From the NCBI GenBank assembly GCA_002309195.1, contig DBWY01000003.1, positions 131,449 to 195,448 on the forward strand: 64,000 nt of DNA. The letters are read 5' to 3'. The notes beneath the pieces are model-generated. The model was not told the DNA's origin. It made no database searches and saw only the letters and a program-made list of their open reading frames with translations. The position numbers were made by a program, and so were the translations under genes. Source of the stretch: Treponema sp. UBA1226 (lineage in GTDB: Bacteria > Spirochaetota > Spirochaetia > Treponematales > Treponemataceae). Shown one piece after another: positions 52,858-61,097 of the stretch (position 1 is the first letter of the stretch; the number at the start of each line of letters is the position of its first letter).

Positions 52858-53772
52858 CTATAAACCCTTCTTTTTTGCCTCGTCCCAGAATTTATCCATT
52901 ACAGCAAGAGCTCCGTTAACCATTTCATGCCCATTTTCCTGCATTTTATCCTGAACATAAGAAAAGCGCCTGTAAAATTTCTTATTTGCACGGCTAAGCG
53001 CTGTTTCAGGATCTACACCAAGCTTTCTGGCATAATTTACGAGCGCAAAGAAAAAGTCCCCGATTTCTTCTTCGAGCCTTTTTTGAGCTTCATCTGCTTC
53101 TCTGGCTGAATTCCGCTCAAAGACCTTCGCGTTTTGTTTTGAAACAGCAGTATCGCGCTCAATTCTTGCGCTTTCTGCTTCTTCAAATTCTTCACGCACT
53201 TTTGCCTTAACGTCATCGATGTTATCCCAGTCAAAGCCTTTTTTAGCAGCCTTTTTCTGAAACTTATACGCCTTTAAAAGCGGCGGAAACCCTTCCGGAA
53301 CTTCATCGAGTATGCAGCCGGTTTTTCTTCCTTCTACATTTTCTTTAATTCTGTCCCACTGATTTAAAACCTGGTCAGGATTCTTTACTTTTTCAACTGC
53401 AGCAACCTGTCCTTCACTGTCAGGAAAAACATGAGGATGACGGCGGATAAGCTTTTCTGAAAGTTCGTTAAAAACATCTGCAACTGCAAAGTTTCCTTTC
53501 TGCTCGTACATATAACTTATCATCGTCGCATTAAGAAGAACATCACCAAGTTCTTCCTTTGCATGAGAAGCATCGTTCTGCGTAATTGCATCAACTGCCT
53601 CAAAAGTTTCTTCGATTAAATCCTGTCTCATAGATAAAGGAGTCTGCTCCTTATCCCATGGACATCCGTTTTCTGACCTTAAAATCGAAACGACATTATA
53701 AAGTCTGTTAAAAGCTTTTTCGGCAGTAGAAAAATCACCTTTTAATACTTTATCAAAATCAAGCGTTGACAT
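52858..53772 (-). CDS. mazG: Nucleoside triphosphate pyrophosphohydrolase MazG
   Basis: A 304-residue tandem all-alpha NTP pyrophosphatase that removes unwanted or surplus (d)NTPs, giving NMP plus PPi. The first MazG domain has CPWDKEQT, LIEETFEAVDAI and EELGDVLLNATM with the metal-binding Glu/Asp set, then HPHVF. The second has EEIGDFFFALVNYAR and ALSRANKKFYRRF. Between them a charged segment (about 195-235) is longer than in E. coli MazG (263 residues). It overlaps the end of pth by 14 bases and is the last gene of the prfA operon. Confidence 0.93.
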   Translation of the reverse strand: MSTLDFDKVLKGDFSTAEKAFNRLYNVVSILRSENGCPWDKEQTPLSMRQDLIEETFEAVDAITQNDASHAKEELGDVLLNATMISYMYEQKGNFAVADVFNELSEKLIRRHPHVFPDSEGQVAAVEKVKNPDQVLNQWDRIKENVEGRKTGCILDEVPEGFPPLLKAYKFQKKAAKKGFDWDNIDDVKAKVREEFEEAESARIERDTAVSKQNAKVFERNSAREADEAQKRLEEEIGDFFFALVNYARKLGVDPETALSRANKKFYRRFSYVQDKMQENGHEMVNGALAVMDKFWDEAKKKGL

Positions 53773-54412
53773 TTACTTTTCCCCACTGTGTTAAAAGTCT
53801 TGAAGGGTCAGATGAAAGCAAGGCCTTTACAAGAAGAACTCCTGCTTTTTTAAAAACAGTTTCCATCAAAGGCATTTCATCTTTTGTAAAATTACTCAAA
53901 ACATAATCTGCAATATTTATATCCGCCGGCTTTCCGATTCCAAAACGGAGTCTCCAGAAATCTGCAGTTCCAAGAGCATCTTTTGTAGAACGAAGCCCGT
54001 TATGTCCTGCAAGCCCGCCTGACCATTTAAGACTAAAAAATCCGTTTTTAAGTTCGAGTTCATCGTGAACTACTAAAACTTCTTCTGGTTTTATTTTATA
54101 GAACTTACATAACTGTCCGATACTCTGACCAGAAAGATTCATGTAAGTCTGCGGTTTAAGAAAATAAATTTTTGCAGGTGCATTTTTTGGAACTGCAATC
54201 TGACCGTCATCTTTACAAAGTTCAGGATAAGAATTTGAAACAAGATTTACAAATTCACTGTAATCAAGAGATGCGAGCTCTCCGTCAAATTTAGAAAGAA
54301 AATTTAAGCGTGAATAAAAAGGAAGCGTGTCTGCAAAAAGCCACGCCGCATTATGTCTTGTATTTTTATATTCATTTCCGTAATTTCCTAAAAAAGCTAC
54401 GACACTTATCAT
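53759..54412 (-). CDS. pth: Peptidyl-tRNA hydrolase
   Basis: Releases tRNA from peptidyl-tRNA that drops off the ribosome; 217 residues. Marks: FLGNYGNEYKNTRHNAAW at the N-terminus (Asn and catalytic His of the GNPGxxYxxTRHN motif, with G-N-Y replacing G-N-P), FLKPQTYMNLSGQS near 92, VVHDELEL near 115, and SGGLAGHNGLRS near 130. About 25 residues around 45-75 are extra relative to E. coli Pth. It overlaps prmC by 4 bases (ATGA) and mazG by 14, so all three are translationally coupled in one operon with prfA. Confidence 0.93.
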   Translation of the reverse strand: MISVVAFLGNYGNEYKNTRHNAAWLFADTLPFYSRLNFLSKFDGELASLDYSEFVNLVSNSYPELCKDDGQIAVPKNAPAKIYFLKPQTYMNLSGQSIGQLCKFYKIKPEEVLVVHDELELKNGFFSLKWSGGLAGHNGLRSTKDALGTADFWRLRFGIGKPADINIADYVLSNFTKDEMPLMETVFKKAGVLLVKALLSSDPSRLLTQWGKVNVNA

Positions 54413-55371
54413 TGTTTTTCTCCGGCTGTAACTCTTTCCTGACCTTCAAGATCTTTGTAAGTTACAACATTTTTAAAACCTGCATCATTAAAAAGTTTTC
54501 TCACGCTCTCTGCCTGATACTCACCGCTTTCCATTAAGAACGAACCGCCTTTATTTAAAGCCTTATACACATCCGGAACAAGTCGTCTTATTATCGAAAG
54601 CCCGTCATCAGATTTTGCTTCAGAACTGTTATAAAGGTCTATATCGCCGTCAAGTGCAGAGCGAGGCTCGCAGCGGCCATCACGTAAAAGTTCATCAACC
54701 ATCTTGTGCGGCACATAAGGTGGATTTGAAAAAATAAAATCAAATTGCGTCTGCGAGCAAAGCAGGTCACCGTTGACCAGCTTGATCATCGCACGATGAT
54801 CCCCGCTCTGCACTATGCCGGCTTCGCATAAAATGGTGGTAGAGGCATCAAGTATATCGTAAACATTTTTTCGTGCTACAGAAATTGCTTCGAGACTTAA
54901 ATCTGTCATCACTACTTCAAACTGGACGTTCTGTGTTTTAGAAAGAACTTCTTTTACAACGCTTATTGCAATACAGCCGCTTCCGGTGCAGATATCTGCA
55001 ATTCTTATAAACAGAGTTCTTTCTGTTTCGCGTTTTGCAAATTCTAAAATTTTATTTACAGCTTCCTGTACTAAAATTTCTGTATCAGGCTTTGGAATAA
55101 GAACATCTTCTGTTACATAAAATTCTGTATTAAAAAATTCTTTTTTATGAGTGATATAGGCAACAGGAAGTCCTGTTTTTCTTTTTTCTACGTATTCAGC
55201 AAACTTTTTTTCCTGTTCCTCTGTAATTTCTAAATCACGGTTCATGAGGACAAAAGTTTTATCTTTGTTTAAAAGAAACTGTAAAAGACAATCTGCATCA
55301 AGTTCTGCAGTCGGCAACCCTGCATCTGCAAACTGAGATACGGCATTTTTTTTAATTTCAAATAGTGTCAT
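54409..55371 (-). CDS. prmC: Release factor glutamine methyltransferase PrmC
   Basis: Methylates the Gln of the GGQ loop of release factors RF1 and RF2. 320 residues. The helical N-domain (about 1-85, AELDADCLLQFLL, GLPVAYITHKKEFF) is followed by a SAM-binding Rossmann core with IADICTGSGCIAISV, MTDLSLEAISVARKN, the substrate-binding FSNPPYVP, and a late GQERVTAG. An insert after the fourth strand (TTILCEAGIVQSGDHRAMIKL, split) makes it longer than the usual 280. Its 5' end overlaps the c-di-GMP regulator gene by 14 bases, and pth overlaps its stop. prfA, its substrate, heads the same operon. Confidence 0.94.
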   Translation of the reverse strand: MTLFEIKKNAVSQFADAGLPTAELDADCLLQFLLNKDKTFVLMNRDLEITEEQEKKFAEYVEKRKTGLPVAYITHKKEFFNTEFYVTEDVLIPKPDTEILVQEAVNKILEFAKRETERTLFIRIADICTGSGCIAISVVKEVLSKTQNVQFEVVMTDLSLEAISVARKNVYDILDASTTILCEAGIVQSGDHRAMIKLVNGDLLCSQTQFDFIFSNPPYVPHKMVDELLRDGRCEPRSALDGDIDLYNSSEAKSDDGLSIIRRLVPDVYKALNKGGSFLMESGEYQAESVRKLFNDAGFKNVVTYKDLEGQERVTAGEKQ

Positions 55372-58300
55372 CTGGATTCATCAGCTTATCAATTAATGAA
55401 GAATTTTTTTTCTGTATGTACTGAACACGAGCAGGAGCACCGCCCCAGCTTATAAGCTTTGTTCTCATCATACAGTTCTCACCGTTTATAACAACCTTTG
55501 TTTCGATAAAATCTTTCGAAGGCTCAAGATCTTTAGGACAATGAGGACAAGGCTTTTTTCTTCCCCATAAAACTTCGTAGCATTTTTTACCCATGCACTC
55601 ACGTTTTTCTTTTCCTGCAATTTCACATGCATTCTTGTTTATATAGAGAAGTTCAAAAGAATCTTTTGCACATACAATTACCGCATCATTAAATTCATCA
55701 AGCAGCCAGTCCATATTTCTGTAGAACACATAAGAAGGAAGCACCGTCTGCCCGGAGAAAATCTGGAATTGATTTTTTCCGTAGCGTTTACTTGCAAGAA
55801 GTGCCATATCAGAATTGTTGTAAAGCGTCTGATAATCCTGACCGTACTTTGGAGCAAGACATGCACCAATCGAACATGTTACCTGAATTTTTTCTATCAT
55901 GAAAACAAGATTATCACAAAGACGTGTAAGTTTAAGTTCAAGCTGTTTCCTTTCAAATTTCTTCGGAATAAAAATAGCAAACTCATCGCCACCCATTCGA
56001 CAGATGATATCTTCATCCCTAAACGACGAGCGCAAGATTTCTCCGACGTGCTTTAATGTTTCATCACCCTTTATATGTCCGTAAATATCATTTACGTCTT
56101 TAAAGTTATCAACGTCAATCATTACAAAAACAGCACCAGAGTTTTCTGAGTTTGCAAAGAAGTCATTTACTTTTGATTCAAGAACTTTTCTTGTAGAAAG
56201 CCCCGTAAGCGCATCTTTATTTACAGCAAGTTCGGCTTCAAGAAGTTCCTTGTTCATCTGGCGTTCAAGTTCAATCTTCTTTACTTTTGAATTCATTACT
56301 GCGTTTCGTACACGATGACGAAGAATAACAGGATTATATGGTTTTGAAATAAAATCTTCTGCACTCATCGAAAGTGCACGCTCTTCTGATTTTTCATCGC
56401 CCTGTGATGTTACAACAATCGGAATCTCTCGAGTCGGTTCAAAATCCCTAATCTTCTTTAAAAGCTGAAAGCCGTCCATAACCGGCATAAGAAGGTCAAG
56501 AAGTACAATCGTAATTTCTGTCGGATTTTCCCTTATGTAATTCCATGCCTGGAGTCCGTCAACTGCTTCTACGATATCGTATTCTTCTAAGAATATCTGT
56601 TTAATTACTTCGCGGCTCAATTCGATATCGTCAACTACAAGCATTGTTCCGAGTTTTGTTCCGACAGATTTATTTATAACAAGTTTTTCTTTATCGATAT
56701 GTGTAACGCTCGAACTTGTAAGGTACATATCCTTTATGTCACCTTCTTTCATGAGCTTAAAGAAATCTTCCTTGCAAAGAGGTTTTTCAAAATAAAATCC
56801 CTGAACATAATTACATTCCATCGAACTTAAAATCTTAATCTGTTCAGGAGTTTCGACACCTTCTGCAACAACTGCAAGATTGAGCCACTTTGCAAGACTG
56901 ATGACAAATCCTAAAATTCCCTTGCCGCTTGATTTTTCAAGCTCGTTTTTAACAAAGCCCATATCAAGCTTTAAGATATCGATAGGAATTTCAGAAAGCA
57001 TATTGAGCGAAGAATATCCCGAACCAAAGTCGTCCATTTCAATAGGGAACCCTTTTTCCCTCAATAATTTAACGGTCTTTATAATCTGTTCAGGATTATC
57101 AGTATAAGCACTTTCTGTTATTTCAAGGTGAATGTATTTTCTTTCTATTTCATATTTTTCGCTTAAGTCGACAAGAATCTTAATAAGCTTAGGATTATAA
57201 ATATCTGCGCGCGAAACATTGAGCGAAACTGCAAAAGGTTTTCCGCCCTGGCTTATCCATTCATGCATGTCACGGCATACACTTTCCCATACAAAAATAT
57301 CAAGCGAAGTAATAAATCCGTTTTTTTCAAACAGCGGAACAAACGCAGAAGGCGACATAAAGCCCATCTCAGGATTTTCCCAGCGCACAAGAGCTTCGGC
57401 TCCGGCAATGCACTCAGAAGCAAGTTCATATTTAGGCTGATAGAAAACCTTAAACTCGCCGTTCTTTAATGCCTGCTCCATCGTATTTGTAATCGCCTGG
57501 ATGTTATGCATCTGGCGTCTGATGTCGTCCTGATAATATGCAAGAACTTTTCCGTATTTACCCTTGATATTCTGAGTTGCAAGCTGAGCTCTGTCACACA
57601 TAGCCGCAACAGGAATTAATTTATCATGAATATAATAAACACCGCAGCATATCTTTAACTTAATCTTTACACCGATTCTCGGAAGATATTTATGAAGTGT
57701 TGCAGAAACTTTTTCTACGAAAGGCTCGTAAAAACTTTCGTCATACGACATAAAAATAAAAAATTCATCTGCCGTAAAACGAGAACAGACAGCACCTTCA
57801 GGAATTTCAGAGCAAAGAATTTCACTAAGCTTGTAAAGAATCTTATCACCAGCCGAAATACCGTAAGAGTCGTTGACCATTTTAAACTGTTCAACATCGA
57901 TACAAAGAATTCCAAATTTTTCATCGGCATGCTCTGTAAGAATTTCACGAACCTTTGTCATAAAATAAGATTTATTGTAACACGGAGTCAAATCATCTTT
58001 TATAACAAGATTTACAACCTTTACGGCTTCCATCAGCTCGATTGTATTTGAAAGTCTGTGCTTGATGATTTCTGGTTTATACGGTTTAAAAATAAAATCG
58101 TGCGCACCGAGCGAGAGGGCTTTTTCTTCTTCCTCTTCAGAACCAATCTGGCTCGAAACAACGATTGGGATTTTTGCGTAATTTTTATCTGCATGAATTT
58201 TTTCGAGAACTTTATAACCGTCTTCTGTCGAAGGCATCTCAAGATCAAGAATGATTGCAGAAATTCTTTTGTAATTTGTTTTTAAAATTCTTGAAGCTTC

Positions 58301-58408
58301 TGCTTCATTTGTAACAAGAATAAGAGTGTATTCATCCTGCAGGATATTTGCGAGAATTCTTCTATTTATCTGATCCTGATCAATGATTAATACTGTTCTC
58401 TTATTCAT
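55358..58408 (-). CDS. Hybrid response regulator: REC-GGDEF(degenerate)-EAL-REC-GGDEF-PAS
   Basis: A 1016-residue cytosolic signalling protein for cyclic-di-GMP. REC 1 covers 1-125 with phospho-Asp in ILDLEMP. GGDEF 1 (about 140-300) has the signature changed to FTADEF near 213, so no cyclase activity is expected. EAL (about 305-560) keeps EALVRW, LEITES, DDFGSGYSSL and AEGVET and should hydrolyse c-di-GMP. REC 2 (585-705) has VVDD and LLDLLMP. GGDEF 2 (725-885) has MGGDEF and an RDED inhibition site 5 residues before it. A PAS-like tail has two CxxC-like Cys sites (KPCPHCP). It may both make and break c-di-GMP under two phospho-inputs. It lies between prfA and prmC. Confidence 0.92.
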   Translation of the reverse strand: MNKRTVLIIDQDQINRRILANILQDEYTLILVTNEAEASRILKTNYKRISAIILDLEMPSTEDGYKVLEKIHADKNYAKIPIVVSSQIGSEEEEEKALSLGAHDFIFKPYKPEIIKHRLSNTIELMEAVKVVNLVIKDDLTPCYNKSYFMTKVREILTEHADEKFGILCIDVEQFKMVNDSYGISAGDKILYKLSEILCSEIPEGAVCSRFTADEFFIFMSYDESFYEPFVEKVSATLHKYLPRIGVKIKLKICCGVYYIHDKLIPVAAMCDRAQLATQNIKGKYGKVLAYYQDDIRRQMHNIQAITNTMEQALKNGEFKVFYQPKYELASECIAGAEALVRWENPEMGFMSPSAFVPLFEKNGFITSLDIFVWESVCRDMHEWISQGGKPFAVSLNVSRADIYNPKLIKILVDLSEKYEIERKYIHLEITESAYTDNPEQIIKTVKLLREKGFPIEMDDFGSGYSSLNMLSEIPIDILKLDMGFVKNELEKSSGKGILGFVISLAKWLNLAVVAEGVETPEQIKILSSMECNYVQGFYFEKPLCKEDFFKLMKEGDIKDMYLTSSSVTHIDKEKLVINKSVGTKLGTMLVVDDIELSREVIKQIFLEEYDIVEAVDGLQAWNYIRENPTEITIVLLDLLMPVMDGFQLLKKIRDFEPTREIPIVVTSQGDEKSEERALSMSAEDFISKPYNPVILRHRVRNAVMNSKVKKIELERQMNKELLEAELAVNKDALTGLSTRKVLESKVNDFFANSENSGAVFVMIDVDNFKDVNDIYGHIKGDETLKHVGEILRSSFRDEDIICRMGGDEFAIFIPKKFERKQLELKLTRLCDNLVFMIEKIQVTCSIGACLAPKYGQDYQTLYNNSDMALLASKRYGKNQFQIFSGQTVLPSYVFYRNMDWLLDEFNDAVIVCAKDSFELLYINKNACEIAGKEKRECMGKKCYEVLWGRKKPCPHCPKDLEPSKDFIETKVVINGENCMMRTKLISWGGAPARVQYIQKKNSSLIDKLMNPDDTI

Positions 58409-58415
58409 GTTATCT

Positions 58416-59504
58416 TTATGCGCCCATCTCTGTTATATCTGCTTTAAGCTGTTCTTCTTTTGCATAAACGTTTAAAGCATCGAGCATGTCATCCATGTTT
58501 CCCATCATAAATCCCGGAAGATTATGAGCACTATAGTTAATGCGGTGATCTGTTACGCGGTCCTGAGGATAATTGTATGTGCGGATTTTTTCTGAACGAT
58601 CTCCGTTTCCAACCATACTCTTTCTCGCAGCAGATCTCTCTGCATCTTTTTTACTCTGTTCAAGATCAAAAAGTCGTGCGCGCAAAACTGACCACGCCTT
58701 TTCTTTATTTTTAATCTGTGATTTCTGATCCTGCTGAATTACAACAAGTCCCGTCGGAATATGTGTAAGTCGCACGGCAGAGTCTGTCGTATTAACACAC
58801 TGTCCTCCAGGTCCACCGGCACGCATTACGTCAACGCGAACATCGTTCGGGTTAATCTGAATATCAACTTCATCTGCTTCTGGTAAAACCGCAACTGTTG
58901 CAGTAGAAGTCTGCAATCTTCCCTGGCTTTCTGTCTGTGGTACACGCTGAACTCTGTGAACACCCGATTCCCATCGCAATGTTCCGTATACGAATTTTCC
59001 TGAAATATTAGTTACGATTTTGTTAAAGCCACCAACTTCTGTTTCCTGAGCTTCCATCGTTTCTGTTTTCCAGCCTTTGCGTTCTGCAAGATGGCAGTAC
59101 ATTTCCCAGAGGTCACGAACAAAAAGACTTGCTTCGTCTCCACCTGCTGCACTTCGTATTTCAAGAATAATATTTTTTTCATCAAGCGGGTCAGGCGGAA
59201 TTAATTTAAGTTTTATTTCTTCTTCAAGTTTCGGCTGACGTTCTTCGAGTTCCTTTAGCTCTTCGCGTGCCATTTCTTTCATATCAACATCATCTTCTTC
59301 TGTGATGAGGCGTTTTGCGTCTTCGATTCCGGAAAGAACTTTTTTATACTCATCTCCCAATGCGCATACTTCTGTAAGATATCCGTTTTCACGCATAGTA
59401 TCCTTGTATTTTTTCGGATCCTTTACCAGATCCGGCGACTGAACAAGTTCTGAAACTTCCTTAAATCGTTTTTCGCACTGTTCCAATTTTTTAAGTAAAT
59501 CCAT
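58416..59504 (-). CDS. prfA: Peptide chain release factor 1
   Basis: Recognises UAA and UAG stop codons and triggers peptide release; 362 residues. The anticodon-mimic tripeptide is Pro-Gln-Thr (RVPQTESQGR), the P-x-T type that marks RF1, against SPF of RF2. The GGQ loop is AGGPGGQCVNTTDSAVRL, followed by KIRTYNYPQDRVTDHRI. The coiled N-domain occupies residues 1-110. The ATG at 59504 is 8 bases after a consensus -10 (TATAAT) and has no ribosome-binding site. It heads an operon with the c-di-GMP regulator, prmC (its own methylase), pth and mazG. Confidence 0.97.
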   Translation of the reverse strand: MDLLKKLEQCEKRFKEVSELVQSPDLVKDPKKYKDTMRENGYLTEVCALGDEYKKVLSGIEDAKRLITEEDDVDMKEMAREELKELEERQPKLEEEIKLKLIPPDPLDEKNIILEIRSAAGGDEASLFVRDLWEMYCHLAERKGWKTETMEAQETEVGGFNKIVTNISGKFVYGTLRWESGVHRVQRVPQTESQGRLQTSTATVAVLPEADEVDIQINPNDVRVDVMRAGGPGGQCVNTTDSAVRLTHIPTGLVVIQQDQKSQIKNKEKAWSVLRARLFDLEQSKKDAERSAARKSMVGNGDRSEKIRTYNYPQDRVTDHRINYSAHNLPGFMMGNMDDMLDALNVYAKEEQLKADITEMGA

Positions 59505-59512
59505 AATTTTCT

Positions 59513-59541
59513 ATTATACACATATTAATAGAATTTTTCAA
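59513..59541 (-). promoter_or_regulatory. prfA promoter (near leaderless)
   Basis: -35 TTGAAA (59541-59536), 17-base spacer, -10 TATAAT (59518-59513) with TGTG just upstream, then 8 bases to the ATG at 59504. Best consensus match in the window. Confidence 0.75.
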
Positions 59542-59565
59542 TTTACCCCGTATTTTTTATATTTT

Positions 59566-59613
59566 TTAAGGCTGAATGAACCAGAAAACGGCATTTGTTT
59601 TATTCCGCCTTAA
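59566..59613. repeat. Imperfect inverted repeat between prfA and pfkA
   Basis: TTAAGGCTGAATGAAC-like left arm and GTTTTATTCCGCCTTAA right arm pair over about 14 of 17 positions around a 15-base loop. It lies between the two divergent promoters and contains the GCTGAAT / GCGGAATAAAA motif seen before other genes. Regulator site or remnant element; unproven. Confidence 0.4.
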
Positions 59614-59698
59614 GTAAATAACTACTTGAATAACTGGCCTTATTTAGGATATTCTAATTAAACTTACCTATTTATATAGTAAAATCAGGAGTTTTTTC

Positions 59699-61093
59699 AT
59701 GGGCGATACATTGGATTTTTCAATTGAATCTTTAGGAACTTGTACAGTTGATTCACCTATCGAACTTTCTCGCGTAATCGGCGACAACAGGGCAAATTAT
59801 GTCAGGGACGATCAGTTTATCAGAAACAACATTTATGTTTCCGGAGATAAGGCAAACGATCCGCTCGACATGACAAACCTCATGGAAAAAGCCGGACCTC
59901 GCGAAAAAATATACTTTGACCCTAAACACGTTAAAGCCGGAATCTGCACATGCGGCGGTCTCTGTCCTGGCTTAAACGACGTTATTCGTGCAATCGTACG
60001 CTGTCTTAACACACGTTACGGCGTAAAAACGATAAAGGGCTACCAGTTCGGATTCCACGGCTTCTTTGCAGAAGAAGGATACGAACCAATTGACCTTGAC
60101 CGCTACTTAATCGACGAAATCCACAAAATCGGCGGTACATATCTTGGTACAAGCCGCGGTGGCGGACAGAGAGTCGGCGAAATCGTTGACTGTCTCGAAC
60201 GCGACAACATCAACATGCTTTTCATCATCGGCGGCGACGGAACACAGCGCGGTTCTTATGACATCGCATGCGAAGTAGAAAAACGCGGTTACAAATGCGC
60301 AGTTGTAGGAATCCCAAAGACTGTAGACAACGACCTTATGTTCATCGACCGTTCATTCGGATTTGAAACAGCAGTTCAGAGAGCAAAAGAAGCTATCGCT
60401 GCAATCCACATGGAAGCTGCAAGTCAGATTAACGGAATCGGTCTTGTAAAACTTATGGGACGCGAAGCAGGATTTATTGCAACAGCAGCAACTCTCGCAA
60501 GCCACGAAACAAACTTCTGTTTAATTCCAGAAGTTCCATTTGAACTCGAAGGAGAAAACGGTTTCCTTGCATGTCTTGAACGCCGTCTTGCAAAACGTGG
60601 TCACGCAGTAATCGTAGTATCTGAAGGTGCAGGACAGGATTTACTTACAAGCACAAACGCAACAGACGCATCTGGAAACAAAAAACTTGCAGACATCGGT
60701 GTTTACCTTAAAGCACAGATCGAAAAATACTTCAAAGAAAAGAAAATCGAAATTAACCTTAAATACATTGACCCGGGTTACCAGATCCGCGCATCAGTTA
60801 CAGTTGCATCAGACTCTGTTTACTGCGAACGCCTTGGTAACAATGCAGTTCATGCTGCAATGGCAGGAAAAACAAAACTTGTTATCGGACTTGTTCATGA
60901 CAAATTTGTTCACCTTCCTATCAAGATGGTTACACAGCACAGAAATGCAGTTAACCCGGAAGGTTCTTTGTGGCGTGATACACTTGATGCTACAGGACAG
61001 CCTATTCTTATGGTAAATGACATGGAAGCTGCAAAAGCTAAAATGGCAAAAGCTGTAGCAGACGCAAAGAAAAAACCGTCTGAACAAAAATAA
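59699..61093 (+). CDS. pfkA: 6-phosphofructokinase, ATP-type by sequence (clade shared with trypanosomatids)
   Basis: Phosphorylates fructose-6-phosphate in glycolysis; 464 residues, longer than the 320 of E. coli PfkA because of an N-terminal extension of about 75 residues. Motifs: [14 protein letters not shown] (81-94), GTSRGGG (150-156), [10 protein letters not shown] (177-185), IPKTVDNDL (205-213), and MGREAGFIA. The residue after GGD is Gly, which allows ATP, while the Lys in PKTVDND is typical of the PPi-type lineage. The same pair occurs in ATP-dependent trypanosomatid and plant enzymes, so ATP is predicted, with PPi not excluded. AGGAG lies 7 bases before the ATG. The cyclase gene starts 4 bases after its stop. 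Confidence 0.92.
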   Translation: MGDTLDFSIESLGTCTVDSPIELSRVIGDNRANYVRDDQFIRNNIYVSGDKANDPLDMTNLMEKAGPREKIYFDPKHVKAGICTCGGLCPGLNDVIRAIVRCLNTRYGVKTIKGYQFGFHGFFAEEGYEPIDLDRYLIDEIHKIGGTYLGTSRGGGQRVGEIVDCLERDNINMLFIIGGDGTQRGSYDIACEVEKRGYKCAVVGIPKTVDNDLMFIDRSFGFETAVQRAKEAIAAIHMEAASQINGIGLVKLMGREAGFIATAATLASHETNFCLIPEVPFELEGENGFLACLERRLAKRGHAVIVVSEGAGQDLLTSTNATDASGNKKLADIGVYLKAQIEKYFKEKKIEINLKYIDPGYQIRASVTVASDSVYCERLGNNAVHAAMAGKTKLVIGLVHDKFVHLPIKMVTQHRNAVNPEGSLWRDTLDATGQPILMVNDMEAAKAKMAKAVADAKKKPSEQK

Positions 61094-61097
61094 ATAA

